A DNA stretch of 64,000 bases from Bacteroidales bacterium. Its GTDB lineage: Bacteria > Bacteroidota > Bacteroidia > Bacteroidales > UBA932. The stretch covers positions 62,001-126,000 of the forward strand of contig JAKSJP010000004.1 of the NCBI GenBank assembly GCA_024398105.1, in the 5' to 3' direction. Shown here piece after piece: positions 11,013-20,628 of this stretch (the first letter of the stretch is position 1; every line of letters begins with the position of its first letter). The translations under genes and the position numbers were made by a program. Below the pieces are notes generated by a model. The model made no database searches, had not been told where the DNA came from, and saw only the letters and a list, made by a program, of their open reading frames with translations.

Positions 11013-13358
11013 ATGAATATCCGCAACATATTGCTTTCCGCCTTGGCTTTGTTCGCTCTCGCGTGCACTCAGCACACTGAGGAACTTGCCACAGATGGTA
11101 TATCCCTTGACCTTGCAGTGGAACGCAAGGCAGTCATTTCTGATATTGGGTACAGCCTGTCGTTCGAGATACCTCAGGACAGGACGGCGGAAATCACCGG
11201 TAAGGAGACTCTGAGCTTCACGATGTCTGGGAAGCAGGACCTTATCCTGGACTTCACTTCCGACAGGTTCTCGGATGTCCAGGTGAACGGCAAGGCGGTC
11301 AAGGCGAAGTTCGTCAACGAGCATATTGTCATCCCTTCATCTGCCTTCTCGATAGGAAGCAACACCGTAAGTCTGTCTTTCGTATCCGACGACAGGTCCC
11401 TGAACAGGAATGACGAATATCTCTATACTCTTTTCGTCCCGGCCCACGCCCATTCGGTATTTCCATGTTTCGACCAGCCTGACATGAAGGCGAAGTTCCG
11501 TCTTTCGCTCAGCATCCCTGAGGACTGGGTCGCTGTGTCCAACTCTGCAGCACTGGATGGGGATAAGGACTCAGTAAACCAGTCGTTTAAAGTGGTGGAA
11601 TTTGCTGAGACAGAGCTTCTTCCGACCTATCTTTTCTCTTTCGTGGCGGGCAAGTGGAATACTGTCACCCAGACCGTTAACGGCAAGCCAATGACAGCGT
11701 ACTACCGCGAGACTGACCCGGAGAAGATCGCTCAGTTCCCTCAGATCTTCAAGGAACTCGAGTCGGCGTTGGAGTATCTTGAGGACTATACAGGCATCCC
11801 TATGCCTTTCAGCAAATATGATTTCGTGGTTGTTCCGGGATTCCAGTTCGGAGGCATGGAGCACCCGGGAGCTGTCCTTTACAAGGAGAGCACGATTTTC
11901 CTGAGCGCGAATCCTACCGTTAACGAGAGGGAAAACCGTATCCAGCTTCTTTCCCACGAGACTGCCCATATGTGGTTCGGAGACATGGTGACCATGCGCT
12001 GGTTCAACGATGTCTGGACCAAGGAGGTCTATGCCAACTACTTCGCGGCCGAGATGTCCGAACCTTTGTTCCCACAGATCAACCATGATCTCGCATGGCT
12101 TCAGGGCTACTACATACCTTCGTATGCAGACGACAGGACCTCCGGTTCGACACCTATACGCCAGGACCTCGACAATCTTGCCGACGCCGGCCTTATCTAC
12201 GGCAACATAATCTACGACAAGGCCCCGATAGTGATGAAGTCCATGGTGGATTACATGGGGAGGGAGAACTTCCAGGAAGGTATCCGCGAATATCTCCGTG
12301 AGTTCGCCTTCGACAATGCTACCTGGGACGACCTGATCGAGATTCTTGACAGACATTCCGAGTTGGATCTGAAGGAATTCAGCAAGACATGGGTCTATGG
12401 CAAAGGAATCCCAGAGGTAAAGGAACCTCATTCAAGGACCTATGGTCTTCTGAAGATGGACCCGGAGGAGGCGATGGAATGCCTCTGTTCCCTGAGCGGC
12501 GAGGTCGGCGAGACTTACCGCGAGTATATCCTCATACAGGTATATGAGAACTATGTGCAGTATCCCCAGGGCAGAGACGCAGCTGAATATCTCAATGCAC
12601 TTCTGCAGCTGCTGGATAGGGAGACCAATGCCCAGATCGCATCGACTATCATAGGCGAGCTTCCTCTGATACTCAGAGATATCGATGATCCTGGATGTGA
12701 AGAGAGAATGGTTGAACTTTCTAAGAACCATAATCTTACCTCTGTGCGTCAGCAACTCATAAGGAACCTTGCTGCCAACGGGACGTCTGAGGCGACGCTC
12801 TCGTATCTTCACGGCCTTTGGGACAGGGAGGACAACGCGCTGCTAAGTACCAGCGACTATCTGACTCTTTCTTATCAGCTTGCCATCAGGATGCCTGAGA
12901 AGGCCCATGAGATACTTGCGCGCCAGCGTTCGAGGATAGACGGGTCGGATCAGAAGAGGAACTTCAATCCGGATCTTCTCCGTCAGTTCGATTTCATCAG
13001 CCGTGCTGCGGTTCCTGAGCAGGATACCCTGGATGCGGTGTTCGCTGAACTTCTGGAACCTCAGAACAGAGCTGTAGAGCCGTGGGCTGAGTCAGCACTG
13101 GCTCTGCTGAACCACTTCCTGCGCGATGAGGCGTCGGTGAAATATATACGTCCAGCCCTCGAAGAGCTTCTGGAGGTCAAGGCCACGGGAGACATCTTCT
13201 TCCCGGCCGCATGGTGCCGGGCCCTGCTTTCAGGGCACAGGTCTGCGGACGCGTACCATGAATTCGAAGCCTTCATCGAGGCTCATCCTGACTACCCTCA
13301 GCTTCTGAAGAACAAGATACTGCTTAACAGCTACAATCTGGAAAGGGCTAACAAATAA
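11013..13358 (+). CDS. M1-family zinc aminopeptidase, lipoprotein
   Basis: 781 residues. MNIRNILLSALALFALAC is a lipoprotein signal. The gluzincin motif HETAHMWFGD gives two zinc His and the catalytic Glu; the third ligand Glu is in WTKEVYANYFA. The exopeptidase motif appears as GGMEHPG. The order is an N-terminal beta saddle, a thermolysin-like catalytic domain (about 240-460), and a helical C-terminal region. It probably removes N-terminal residues from peptides at the outer membrane or in the periplasm. The stop overlaps the next ATG by one base (TAATG), suggesting coupling with the M23 peptidase. Confidence 0.93.
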   Translation: MNIRNILLSALALFALACTQHTEELATDGISLDLAVERKAVISDIGYSLSFEIPQDRTAEITGKETLSFTMSGKQDLILDFTSDRFSDVQVNGKAVKAKFVNEHIVIPSSAFSIGSNTVSLSFVSDDRSLNRNDEYLYTLFVPAHAHSVFPCFDQPDMKAKFRLSLSIPEDWVAVSNSAALDGDKDSVNQSFKVVEFAETELLPTYLFSFVAGKWNTVTQTVNGKPMTAYYRETDPEKIAQFPQIFKELESALEYLEDYTGIPMPFSKYDFVVVPGFQFGGMEHPGAVLYKESTIFLSANPTVNERENRIQLLSHETAHMWFGDMVTMRWFNDVWTKEVYANYFAAEMSEPLFPQINHDLAWLQGYYIPSYADDRTSGSTPIRQDLDNLADAGLIYGNIIYDKAPIVMKSMVDYMGRENFQEGIREYLREFAFDNATWDDLIEILDRHSELDLKEFSKTWVYGKGIPEVKEPHSRTYGLLKMDPEEAMECLCSLSGEVGETYREYILIQVYENYVQYPQGRDAAEYLNALLQLLDRETNAQIASTIIGELPLILRDIDDPGCEERMVELSKNHNLTSVRQQLIRNLAANGTSEATLSYLHGLWDREDNALLSTSDYLTLSYQLAIRMPEKAHEILARQRSRIDGSDQKRNFNPDLLRQFDFISRAAVPEQDTLDAVFAELLEPQNRAVEPWAESALALLNHFLRDEASVKYIRPALEELLEVKATGDIFFPAAWCRALLSGHRSADAYHEFEAFIEAHPDYPQLLKNKILLNSYNLERANK

Positions 13359-14578
13359 TGAGAAGAATACTGCTTGCAATAACACTCGTGACCCTTATGT
13401 GTCTCCCTTCGTGCCGCGGAGGAAGGCATTCACGTGCTGACGTCGAAACCGTCAAGGATACTGTCTACCCTCTGGGCTTCTGCACGGATTCGTTCCGTGT
13501 CGTTGAAGGTGAACTAAGGAACGGACAGCTTTTCACCGCTCTGATGACCGAGCTTGGTATGAGTGCGGATCGTGCCCATGAGCTGGGTACCATGGTACCG
13601 GATTCGTTGTTCAATACCCGTAAGATGAGGCCTGGCGACCAGTGGTGGGCCTATTACGACACGACTGCGAACCAGCTGAGGTATTTCGTCTATGCCAACA
13701 ACAAGGTCGACCAGACTGTCTTCCAGTGTGCGGACTCGCTTTCTGCATGGAGATATTCGAAGCCTGTCGAGATCACTAGGCGCTTTGCCGACATAACTAT
13801 CACTTCATCGCTCTGGAACGACATGAAGGCGGCGGGTGCGTCGACTCTGCTCATCCTCAACCTGTCCGATGTCTATGCATGGACCGTCGACTTCTTCGGT
13901 CTTCAGGAAGACGACCGTTTCAGGGTCATCTATTCAGAGAAAGTCTGTGACGGAGAGGTCATCGCGATAGATTCGATCTATTTCGCGAAGTTCAACAGGG
14001 GAGAGACCGAACTTCCTGCCATAATGCTTGACAACCATGACGGCGGAAATATATACTGGAACGAGAAGGGAGAGAGCCTGCGCAAGGCTTTCCTCAAGGC
14101 TCCGCTGCAGTTCTCGCGTATCAGTTCCGGTTTCTCTTACCATAGACGGCATCCTGTCCATGGTGATGTCAGAGCACATACTGCCGTCGACTATGCGGCG
14201 CCTACCGGAACCCCTGTGATGTCCATCGGAGACGGTACGGTCATCAGCAAGGGCTGGGCAGGCGGTGGCGGAAACACCGTCAAGATCCGTCACAATTCGG
14301 TATATACGACTTCATACATGCATCTTTCGAAGTATGCCACAGGCCTGAAGGTCGGTGACCATGTCCGTCAGGGACAGGTTATCGGCTATGTGGGTGCGAC
14401 CGGTACGGCGACAGGCCCGCATCTTGACTTCCGTGTATGGAAGAACGGGACTCCGATCAATCCTCTGACCATGGAATCTCCGGCTTCAGAGCCTATCAGC
14501 GAGGACAGACGTCCTGCCCTTGACTCTCTCTACAGGATACTTTCTGCAGAGATGGATTCACTTACAGTAAACAGATAG
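13358..14578 (+). CDS. M23 (LytM-type) peptidase, lipoprotein
   Basis: 406 residues; MRRILLAITLVTLMCLPSC is a lipoprotein signal. Residues about 45-230 form an OapA/LysM-like N-terminal region, and 250-385 the LytM domain: HTAVDYAAPTGTPV (zinc His and Asp), GDGTVISKGWAGGGGN and the final motif GPHLDFRVWKNG. In active M23 enzymes the last motif is HxH; here the second His is Asp, so the metal site is altered. It may still cut peptidoglycan cross-links, or act as a non-catalytic activator. It is coupled to the M1 gene and followed 15 bases later by an MscS channel, forming an envelope operon. Confidence 0.9.
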   Translation: MRRILLAITLVTLMCLPSCRGGRHSRADVETVKDTVYPLGFCTDSFRVVEGELRNGQLFTALMTELGMSADRAHELGTMVPDSLFNTRKMRPGDQWWAYYDTTANQLRYFVYANNKVDQTVFQCADSLSAWRYSKPVEITRRFADITITSSLWNDMKAAGASTLLILNLSDVYAWTVDFFGLQEDDRFRVIYSEKVCDGEVIAIDSIYFAKFNRGETELPAIMLDNHDGGNIYWNEKGESLRKAFLKAPLQFSRISSGFSYHRRHPVHGDVRAHTAVDYAAPTGTPVMSIGDGTVISKGWAGGGGNTVKIRHNSVYTTSYMHLSKYATGLKVGDHVRQGQVIGYVGATGTATGPHLDFRVWKNGTPINPLTMESPASEPISEDRRPALDSLYRILSAEMDSLTVNR

Positions 14579-14593
14579 AACAGTTTCCGATAT

Positions 14594-17200
14594 ATGAGAA
14601 AGAACAGAAAAATTTTCCTGATAAGCATGGTCGCAATCCTGGTTGCGGCAATACCTTCATACGCAGTGTTCAAGGAGAAGAATCTCCGGAAGACACTTGA
14701 CGTGCTTGTCTTCGAGCTTCGCGATGCCTATATGGAACTTTCTGAGACGCAGGAAGGCCAGACGAGGAATGAAGCCCAGCAGCACAGGGAACTCATCAGG
14801 CTGATCGAGAACTGTAACGAGCTGTCTATCATGCTGTATTCGCAGCAGCAGGACTATACCTTTGACCTGACATACGCGCTTAACAAGGTTACTGACCAGT
14901 ATCTCAGCTTCAATGCCTCACGAATGCCATACAACGACATCGTGAATCGTCTTGAGATCGAGATCGACAGGTACGACAAGCTCATCCGTACCCTTAAGAA
15001 CCTTCCTCCAGTCACCAGGGAGGCGGCTCCGGAAATTCCGAAGATGATGGAACTTCTGGATTCTCTCTCGGCGGAGGATGATACTTCATTCGTCGCAGTC
15101 CCTTCCATCCTGGAAGAGGCTGAGGCAAAGCCTTTCATGCTCGATTCACTCGGACAGGCACTGCGTGACAGCTGTGTGTTCTATGCAGAGCTGATCGAGG
15201 ACCTCTACTGGGATGACCTTATCAGGATCGATGAGGATAATAACTATTATATCGAGACTGACAGGCACATCAGGGATGCCTATAACTATGCCCAGGACCG
15301 ATACAAGCTTGTGCAGAAGAAGATCTTCGTGGATGGCCAGACCCCATTCCTGGAGGTGCTTCGCGATTTCAGGAACAACTGGGAGCAGGCGATCTGCAGC
15401 TGTACGGACAAGTATAGCACCAAGTCTGAGAAGGAGGACATAATCAGTGAGTGGAGAGGCCCGATGGTAGTCGGTTTCGGAGCCATCGCCATTTTCTACA
15501 TCATACTTTCATTCTTGATCAGCAACATCGTAGTGAGAGTACTCCTGAAGAAGGCCAAGGCTCTTCAGACCTCGTATTTCCAGGACCACAAGAGTACCTT
15601 CATCCTTTTCCTCGGTGTCGTCCTCTTTGCTCTGACCATCATGGCTATCAGCATGATCGCGAATTCGAACAACTTCATCCAGATGGCAGCTCCTCTTCTC
15701 GCTGAACTTGCCTGGCTCATGGCGGCGATCTTCCTCTCTATCCTGATCCGTCTCAGGAAGGATGAGAGCGCGCTCGCCCTCAAGGCCTATACTCCAGTCA
15801 TCCTGATGGGTGTCGTGATCATCACGCTACGCATCATCTTCGTGCCGAACTCGATGCTCAACATCATATTTCCTCCGGTCCTCCTGTTCTTCTGCATCTG
15901 GCAGCTTGTTGTCAACAGCAGAGTACTCCGTGGAGTTCCAGCCAGCGACAAGATATATATCTGGGCTTCGTTCCTGGTATTCCTCGTCGCCACTGTAGCC
16001 GCATTCATAGGATATGTGATGATGGCTCTCCTGTTCGTGATCTGGTGGATGTTCCAGCTGACTGTGCTCCAGTCAATCGCGGCTGTTTACTTCCTTCTTT
16101 CAAAGTACTACGATGACACTCTCTCAGAAAGGAAGAGGAAGTATCGTCAGAACCATCCAAGCATTCCGCTCAGGCACAAGGGCGCCTACATCGAGATATC
16201 ATGGGGCTATGACCTCCTCAAGATGACAATCGTACCTATGGCGATTCTCTGGTCGATCCCTCTCTGTATCTATATGGCAGGCGGCGTGTTCGATCTTTCG
16301 AAGGCTTGTCTCAACCTCTTCAACGGACCTTTGATCAATGTAGAGAAGCTTCAGCACATCTCCCTCTCGCGCATTGTGACCATCATCTCGACCTTCTATG
16401 TGTTCAGATATCTCATCTATGCGTTCAAGGCTTTCTATAGACTGTTCAAGACCAAGTCTGAGCTGAGGAAGATGGATGACGGAGTCATATTCAAGGACAC
16501 CAATGTCAACTTCACTCTCTCGGACAATCTTACTAGCCTTATCGGATGGGGTCTGTATGTCATCATCTCCTTCATCATGCTCAAGATTCCTACATCTGCC
16601 ATCACGATAGTTTCGACAGGTCTCGCTACCGGTGTCGGTTTCGCATTGAAGGACGTGCTCAACAATTTCTTCTACGGAATCCAGCTCATGTCCGGAAGAC
16701 TCAGGGTCGGAGACGTGATCGAGTGTGACGACATCCGTGGATCAGTTGACAGCATGAGCTATCAGAGCACGCAGATTCTTTCTACTGACGGTGCGATCAT
16801 CGCCATCCCTAACAGTACTCTGTTCAGCAAGAATTTCAAGAACCTTACAAGGAACCATGCCTACGAGCTTCTCAAGATCCCTGTAGGTGTCAAGTACGGT
16901 ACTGATGTGGAGAAGGTAAGGCAGATCCTGACTGAGGCACTGAAGGTCCTTCAGGTCAAGGATAAGTACGGACGGGACATCGTGGATCCTAAGAATGGCG
17001 TGATTGTCAGGTTCCAGGGCTTCGGTGACAACAGCGTGGATCTTATCGTCCAGCAGTACACCACTGTGGACTCTCACTTTACATATGCAGCCAAGGCTAA
17101 GGAGATCATCTACAATGCCCTGAATGAGAACGGAATCGAAATTCCATTCCCTCAGCGCGACCTCTACATCAAGCAGATGCCGGAGGAGATGGATTCGTAG
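14594..17200 (+). CDS. Large MscS-family mechanosensitive channel
   Basis: 868 residues. An N-terminal signal or anchor is followed by a mostly helical periplasmic domain (about 25-285), then about nine or ten membrane segments (290-700). The MscS pore and beta domain follow: STGLATGVGFALKDVLNNFF (pore helix with Gly/Ala pattern), RVGDVIECDDIRGSV and STDGAIIAIPNS. The large periplasmic part resembles MscK/MscM-type channels. It would release solutes on hypo-osmotic shock through the inner membrane. It follows two envelope peptidase genes in one operon. Its last 37 bases overlap the 3' end of the convergent helicase gene. Confidence 0.92.
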   Translation: MRKNRKIFLISMVAILVAAIPSYAVFKEKNLRKTLDVLVFELRDAYMELSETQEGQTRNEAQQHRELIRLIENCNELSIMLYSQQQDYTFDLTYALNKVTDQYLSFNASRMPYNDIVNRLEIEIDRYDKLIRTLKNLPPVTREAAPEIPKMMELLDSLSAEDDTSFVAVPSILEEAEAKPFMLDSLGQALRDSCVFYAELIEDLYWDDLIRIDEDNNYYIETDRHIRDAYNYAQDRYKLVQKKIFVDGQTPFLEVLRDFRNNWEQAICSCTDKYSTKSEKEDIISEWRGPMVVGFGAIAIFYIILSFLISNIVVRVLLKKAKALQTSYFQDHKSTFILFLGVVLFALTIMAISMIANSNNFIQMAAPLLAELAWLMAAIFLSILIRLRKDESALALKAYTPVILMGVVIITLRIIFVPNSMLNIIFPPVLLFFCIWQLVVNSRVLRGVPASDKIYIWASFLVFLVATVAAFIGYVMMALLFVIWWMFQLTVLQSIAAVYFLLSKYYDDTLSERKRKYRQNHPSIPLRHKGAYIEISWGYDLLKMTIVPMAILWSIPLCIYMAGGVFDLSKACLNLFNGPLINVEKLQHISLSRIVTIISTFYVFRYLIYAFKAFYRLFKTKSELRKMDDGVIFKDTNVNFTLSDNLTSLIGWGLYVIISFIMLKIPTSAITIVSTGLATGVGFALKDVLNNFFYGIQLMSGRLRVGDVIECDDIRGSVDSMSYQSTQILSTDGAIIAIPNSTLFSKNFKNLTRNHAYELLKIPVGVKYGTDVEKVRQILTEALKVLQVKDKYGRDIVDPKNGVIVRFQGFGDNSVDLIVQQYTTVDSHFTYAAKAKEIIYNALNENGIEIPFPQRDLYIKQMPEEMDS

Positions 17201-19038
17201 AGTTTCCTGTAGAAAGGATGACGTGTCAATGTTGACGCATCTCCCATGATCATGAGCTTCATACGGGCTCTGGTCATGGCTACGTTCATTCGTCTGAGGT
17301 CGCGAAGAAAGCCGATCTCGCCATTCTCGTTGGCTCGGACGAGGGATATGATGATCACATCTCTCTCCTGTCCCTGGAAACCGTCCACCGTGTTCACTGT
17401 GATCAGCTGACGGTATGGCTTGAAGAAAGGATCGGACTTGATCCTATGCCTAAGATACTGTACCTGGGCCTTGTACGGGCTGATGAGACCGACGTCGACA
17501 TGTTCTTTCAGAACGCGTCTGTGACCGACTTTGGTGTAGTAATCCTTAAGCTGTCGGATGCAGAGCTCTGCCTCAGGCTTGTTGATTCTTCCAAATGACT
17601 CCTGTATGAACTCTTCATTGCAGTCCATACCTGCCGTGTTGATCCATACGACCGGACTGTCAATGTCTGCGTCGAGGATGACACGGTTCTTTACATTCGG
17701 TGCGCTCTGTACTTTCCCTTCATAGAAATAATCTGAGGAGAAGCGCATGATGTTCTCATTCATGCGATACTGCACCTGGAGAAGCGATACGCTTTCGGGA
17801 TGCTTGTCTACGATCCTCTCCATCAAGGTCCGGTCAAGACCTTGACGTGCAGCTTCGTAGCACTTGATTGTCGGCGGAAGCTGCTGATGGTCTCCGGCCA
17901 GGATGACTCGGTCGGCCTTGCGTATGGCAATCCAGCATGCTGCTTCGAGTGCCTGGGCGGCCTCGTCGATGAACAGGGTGGAGAACTTCATTCCGCTCAG
18001 TACCTTGTTGGCGCTGCCGGTCAAGGTACATGCAATGACCCGGCTCTGTGCGAAGAGCTGTTCCCTGATCCTCAGCTCAAGGTCTGTCGCCCTGTCCTTC
18101 AGGGAATTGATCTTCTGCCTTGTGCTTTCTCCTTTGCCTTTCTGGCTCTGCAGGTCTCGTATGGCCTTGCGTATATTCCAGAGCTGGGGATAGTCCGGAT
18201 GGTCGGAGAATAGATGCTCGTATGTGAATGACAGCATCTTGTCGTTGACACGTGTAGGGTTGCCTATGCGCAGTACGCTCAGTCCGGAGTCTACCAGCTT
18301 CTCGCTGATCCAGTCTACCGCCATGTTGCTCTGGGCACATACCATGATCTGGCATTCGCGTCGCAGGGTCTCGTAGATGGCCTCGACCAGAGTTGTGGTC
18401 TTTCCGGTGCCCGGAGGCCCATGGACTACCATGACGTCCTTTGCGCGTAGCACTTCGTTGACCGCCTGTTCCTGAGTGGAATTCAGACCTGGGAAATGGA
18501 TCGGTGTCAGGTTCAGCTTGCCCAGAGGGGAGTCCCCATATATGAGGTCACGCAGCTCCTTGAGGCGTCCCTTGTCGGCATTGATGACTTTGTTGAGGGA
18601 CTCGAACATCAGACGGTAGGAAGTCTCGTCGAAGTATAGCTGTACTCCCAGATTCTCAGCGGCGGCTATCTCTGCGAAGCCTCGTCCCTGTGGCAGGGCG
18701 ACTACCATGCGGTCATCGTCCACATAGCTTACAGTCGCGACATATTTCATGAACTTGACTTCTGGCTCGCTGCTCTTCCATGTGAAGAACATCACTGGCT
18801 TGCCGTATTCGAAACCATGTTCTACGTCCTTGTCCTGAGTACGGTGCAGTTCCACTACCTGCTGGTTCAGTGAGTTGTAGTAGCTCTGCCCGACATGTAC
18901 AGGATACCAGCACATACCACGCCTGACCTTCCTGAGCACACCCATCTCCTGGGTCTGCTTCAGAAAGGAATCCTTCTCAGCTTCATACTCCATCCGGAGC
19001 AGTGAGGCCTGGCGGCTGAGTTCCTGTATTGCGTTCAC
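17164..19038 (-). CDS. Superfamily 1 DNA/RNA helicase, IGHMBP2/Upf1-like
   Basis: 624 residues. Walker A GPPGTGKTTT, Walker B TLFIDEAAQALE, motif III GDHQQLPPT, motif IV-V region TVDGFQGQERDVIIIS and motif VI MTRARMKLM are all present. An N-terminal beta-barrel (about 30-110) precedes the ATPase, as in IGHMBP2 proteins. It probably unwinds DNA or RNA in repair or RNA turnover. The start is GTG at 19038, overlapping the cyclophilin stop by one base (TAGTG). The 3' end overlaps the MscS gene by 37 bases. Confidence 0.9.
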   Translation of the reverse strand: MNAIQELSRQASLLRMEYEAEKDSFLKQTQEMGVLRKVRRGMCWYPVHVGQSYYNSLNQQVVELHRTQDKDVEHGFEYGKPVMFFTWKSSEPEVKFMKYVATVSYVDDDRMVVALPQGRGFAEIAAAENLGVQLYFDETSYRLMFESLNKVINADKGRLKELRDLIYGDSPLGKLNLTPIHFPGLNSTQEQAVNEVLRAKDVMVVHGPPGTGKTTTLVEAIYETLRRECQIMVCAQSNMAVDWISEKLVDSGLSVLRIGNPTRVNDKMLSFTYEHLFSDHPDYPQLWNIRKAIRDLQSQKGKGESTRQKINSLKDRATDLELRIREQLFAQSRVIACTLTGSANKVLSGMKFSTLFIDEAAQALEAACWIAIRKADRVILAGDHQQLPPTIKCYEAARQGLDRTLMERIVDKHPESVSLLQVQYRMNENIMRFSSDYFYEGKVQSAPNVKNRVILDADIDSPVVWINTAGMDCNEEFIQESFGRINKPEAELCIRQLKDYYTKVGHRRVLKEHVDVGLISPYKAQVQYLRHRIKSDPFFKPYRQLITVNTVDGFQGQERDVIIISLVRANENGEIGFLRDLRRMNVAMTRARMKLMIMGDASTLTRHPFYRKLYESISSGICLM

Positions 19039-19778
19039 TAGTCGATGACTTCCATCTTCATGCTGATGTCCTTGAGAGGACGGTCAGAACGGTCTGTAGT
19101 GACTTCCTGGATCTTCGCGACGATCTCGAGACCCTGCTCTACTTCTCCGAAGACAGTGTACTGGTCGTCAAGGAACGGTGTTCCGCCGAGGGTCGTGTAT
19201 GCCTCCTTCTGCTCTGCAGAAAGCTGGCCGAGGTTCTGGTCCTTCACGATCTGCTGGGTCAGCTCGTTGAGCTCGTCCTGGAGCTTCTGGAGAGCGGCGT
19301 TGTCGCGGTTCCTTCTCATTGCCATGATGAGGTCCCTGCGGTCAGAGCAGAGCTGGTTGAATACAGACTGCATAGCCTGCATCTTCATCTGCTTCTCAAG
19401 CTGGCCGAGCTGGCCCTCCTTATAGGTCTGGCCCCATACGATGTAGAACTGGCAGCCGCTGCTGCGTCTTTCAGGGTTGACGTTGTCACCCTGGCGTGCT
19501 GCCGCAAGCGCACCTCTCTTGTGGAAGAGTCCTGTCTTGAACTCTGCAGGAAGGGTGTATCCTGCGTCTCCGCTTCCGAGCTGCTTGCCCTTTGTAGCGC
19601 CCTTGCTCTCAGGGTCTCCGCCCTGGATCATGAAATCCTTGATTACTCTGTGGAAGAGTGTTCCGTCATAGAAACCTTCCTTCGCGAGCTTGATGAAGTT
19701 GTCGCGGTGGAGGGGAGTCTCGTCGTAGAGCTTCACTACGATGTCTCCGAGATCTGTGATTATCTTTACTTTGCTCAT
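19038..19778 (-). CDS. Cyclophilin-type peptidyl-prolyl isomerase with helical insertion
   Basis: 246 residues, no signal peptide. The cyclophilin core is clear: FHRVIKDFMIQGGDP with the active-site Arg, ALAAARQGDNVN, SSGCQFYIVWG, and PFLDDQYTVFGEV. Between FYIV and PFLDD an extra segment of about 80 residues (117-198), rich in Gln, Leu, Lys and Met and predicted helical, replaces the usual short loop. It catalyses proline cis-trans isomerisation in the cytoplasm. It precedes and overlaps the helicase gene by one base and follows the SDR with 15 bases between. Confidence 0.9.
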   Translation of the reverse strand: MSKVKIITDLGDIVVKLYDETPLHRDNFIKLAKEGFYDGTLFHRVIKDFMIQGGDPESKGATKGKQLGSGDAGYTLPAEFKTGLFHKRGALAAARQGDNVNPERRSSGCQFYIVWGQTYKEGQLGQLEKQMKMQAMQSVFNQLCSDRRDLIMAMRRNRDNAALQKLQDELNELTQQIVKDQNLGQLSAEQKEAYTTLGGTPFLDDQYTVFGEVEQGLEIVAKIQEVTTDRSDRPLKDISMKMEVID

Positions 19779-19793
19779 ATTCTTATGTGTTGA

Positions 19794-20555
19794 TTACTGT
19801 TCCCTGTATACTACGCTTCCGCTGCCCTGATGGGTCGCCAGGATGAGGACCTCGGCGATCTGGACATGGGCTGGAGCCGATGCAGCATAGAACGCCACGT
19901 CGGCGATGTCATCTCCTGTGAGAGGCTTGATTCCCTGATAGACCTTGTCTGCACGTGCATCATCACCATGGAAACGTACATTCGAGAAATTGGTCTCGAC
20001 GAGGCCTGGCTTGAGGTTGGTCACGCGTACGGCCGATGGTGCGACGTCGATCCTGAGACCGTCAGAGATGGTCTTGACCGCAGCCTTGGTCGCGCAGTAG
20101 ACGTTTCCTCCGGCATATGCTGCATCACCTGCGACGCTGCCGATGTTGATTATATGACCATGGTTCCTTGAAATCATGCCTGGCACGATGTATCTGGTCA
20201 TGTTGAGCAATCCTTTGATATTGGTGTCGATCATCTGGTCCCAGTCGTCGAAGTCTCCTTCGTACTCCGGTTCAAGTCCGCGGGCGAGACCTGCGTTGTT
20301 GATCAGTACGTCGATGTCCTGCCACTCCTGAGGAATGCTTTCTACGGCAGCCTTCACGGCCTCTCTGTCGCGTACGTCATATGGAAGGACGAGTACTTTT
20401 GCACCATACTGCTCAAGCTCTGTCCTGAGGCTCTCGAGGAGCTCTCCGCGACGTCCTGTGATTATTGTATCATAGCCTCCCTGGGCGAATTTACGTGCGC
20501 AAGCTTCACCGATTCCACTGGTCGCACCTGTGATGAGAACGATTTTTCTGTCCAT
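19794..20555 (-). CDS. Short-chain dehydrogenase/reductase (YdfG-like)
   Basis: 253 residues from MDRKIVLITGATSGIG; the longer upstream frame is not used. The Rossmann motif TGATSGIG, INNAG and catalytic Tyr-Lys in YCATKAAV are intact; the C-terminal NVRFHGDDARADKVYQG region resembles the YdfG/serine 3-dehydrogenase group. It would oxidise or reduce a small hydroxy compound with NADP in the cytoplasm. It heads a three-gene reverse operon with cyclophilin and helicase. Substrate unknown. Confidence 0.88.
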   Translation of the reverse strand: MDRKIVLITGATSGIGEACARKFAQGGYDTIITGRRGELLESLRTELEQYGAKVLVLPYDVRDREAVKAAVESIPQEWQDIDVLINNAGLARGLEPEYEGDFDDWDQMIDTNIKGLLNMTRYIVPGMISRNHGHIINIGSVAGDAAYAGGNVYCATKAAVKTISDGLRIDVAPSAVRVTNLKPGLVETNFSNVRFHGDDARADKVYQGIKPLTGDDIADVAFYAASAPAHVQIAEVLILATHQGSGSVVYREQ

Positions 20556-20628
20556 TTTGTCAAGATTACCCTGCAAAGATGGCGAAATATCCTGACATTT
20601 CTTAAATTTACACGATAAGAAACTGGAT

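Noticed and set aside
11571-12431. Long minus-strand open frame inside the M1 peptidase gene
   Set aside because: It is an antisense shadow of a gene with clear catalytic motifs; same for 6363-7091, 1571-1927 and 434-982.
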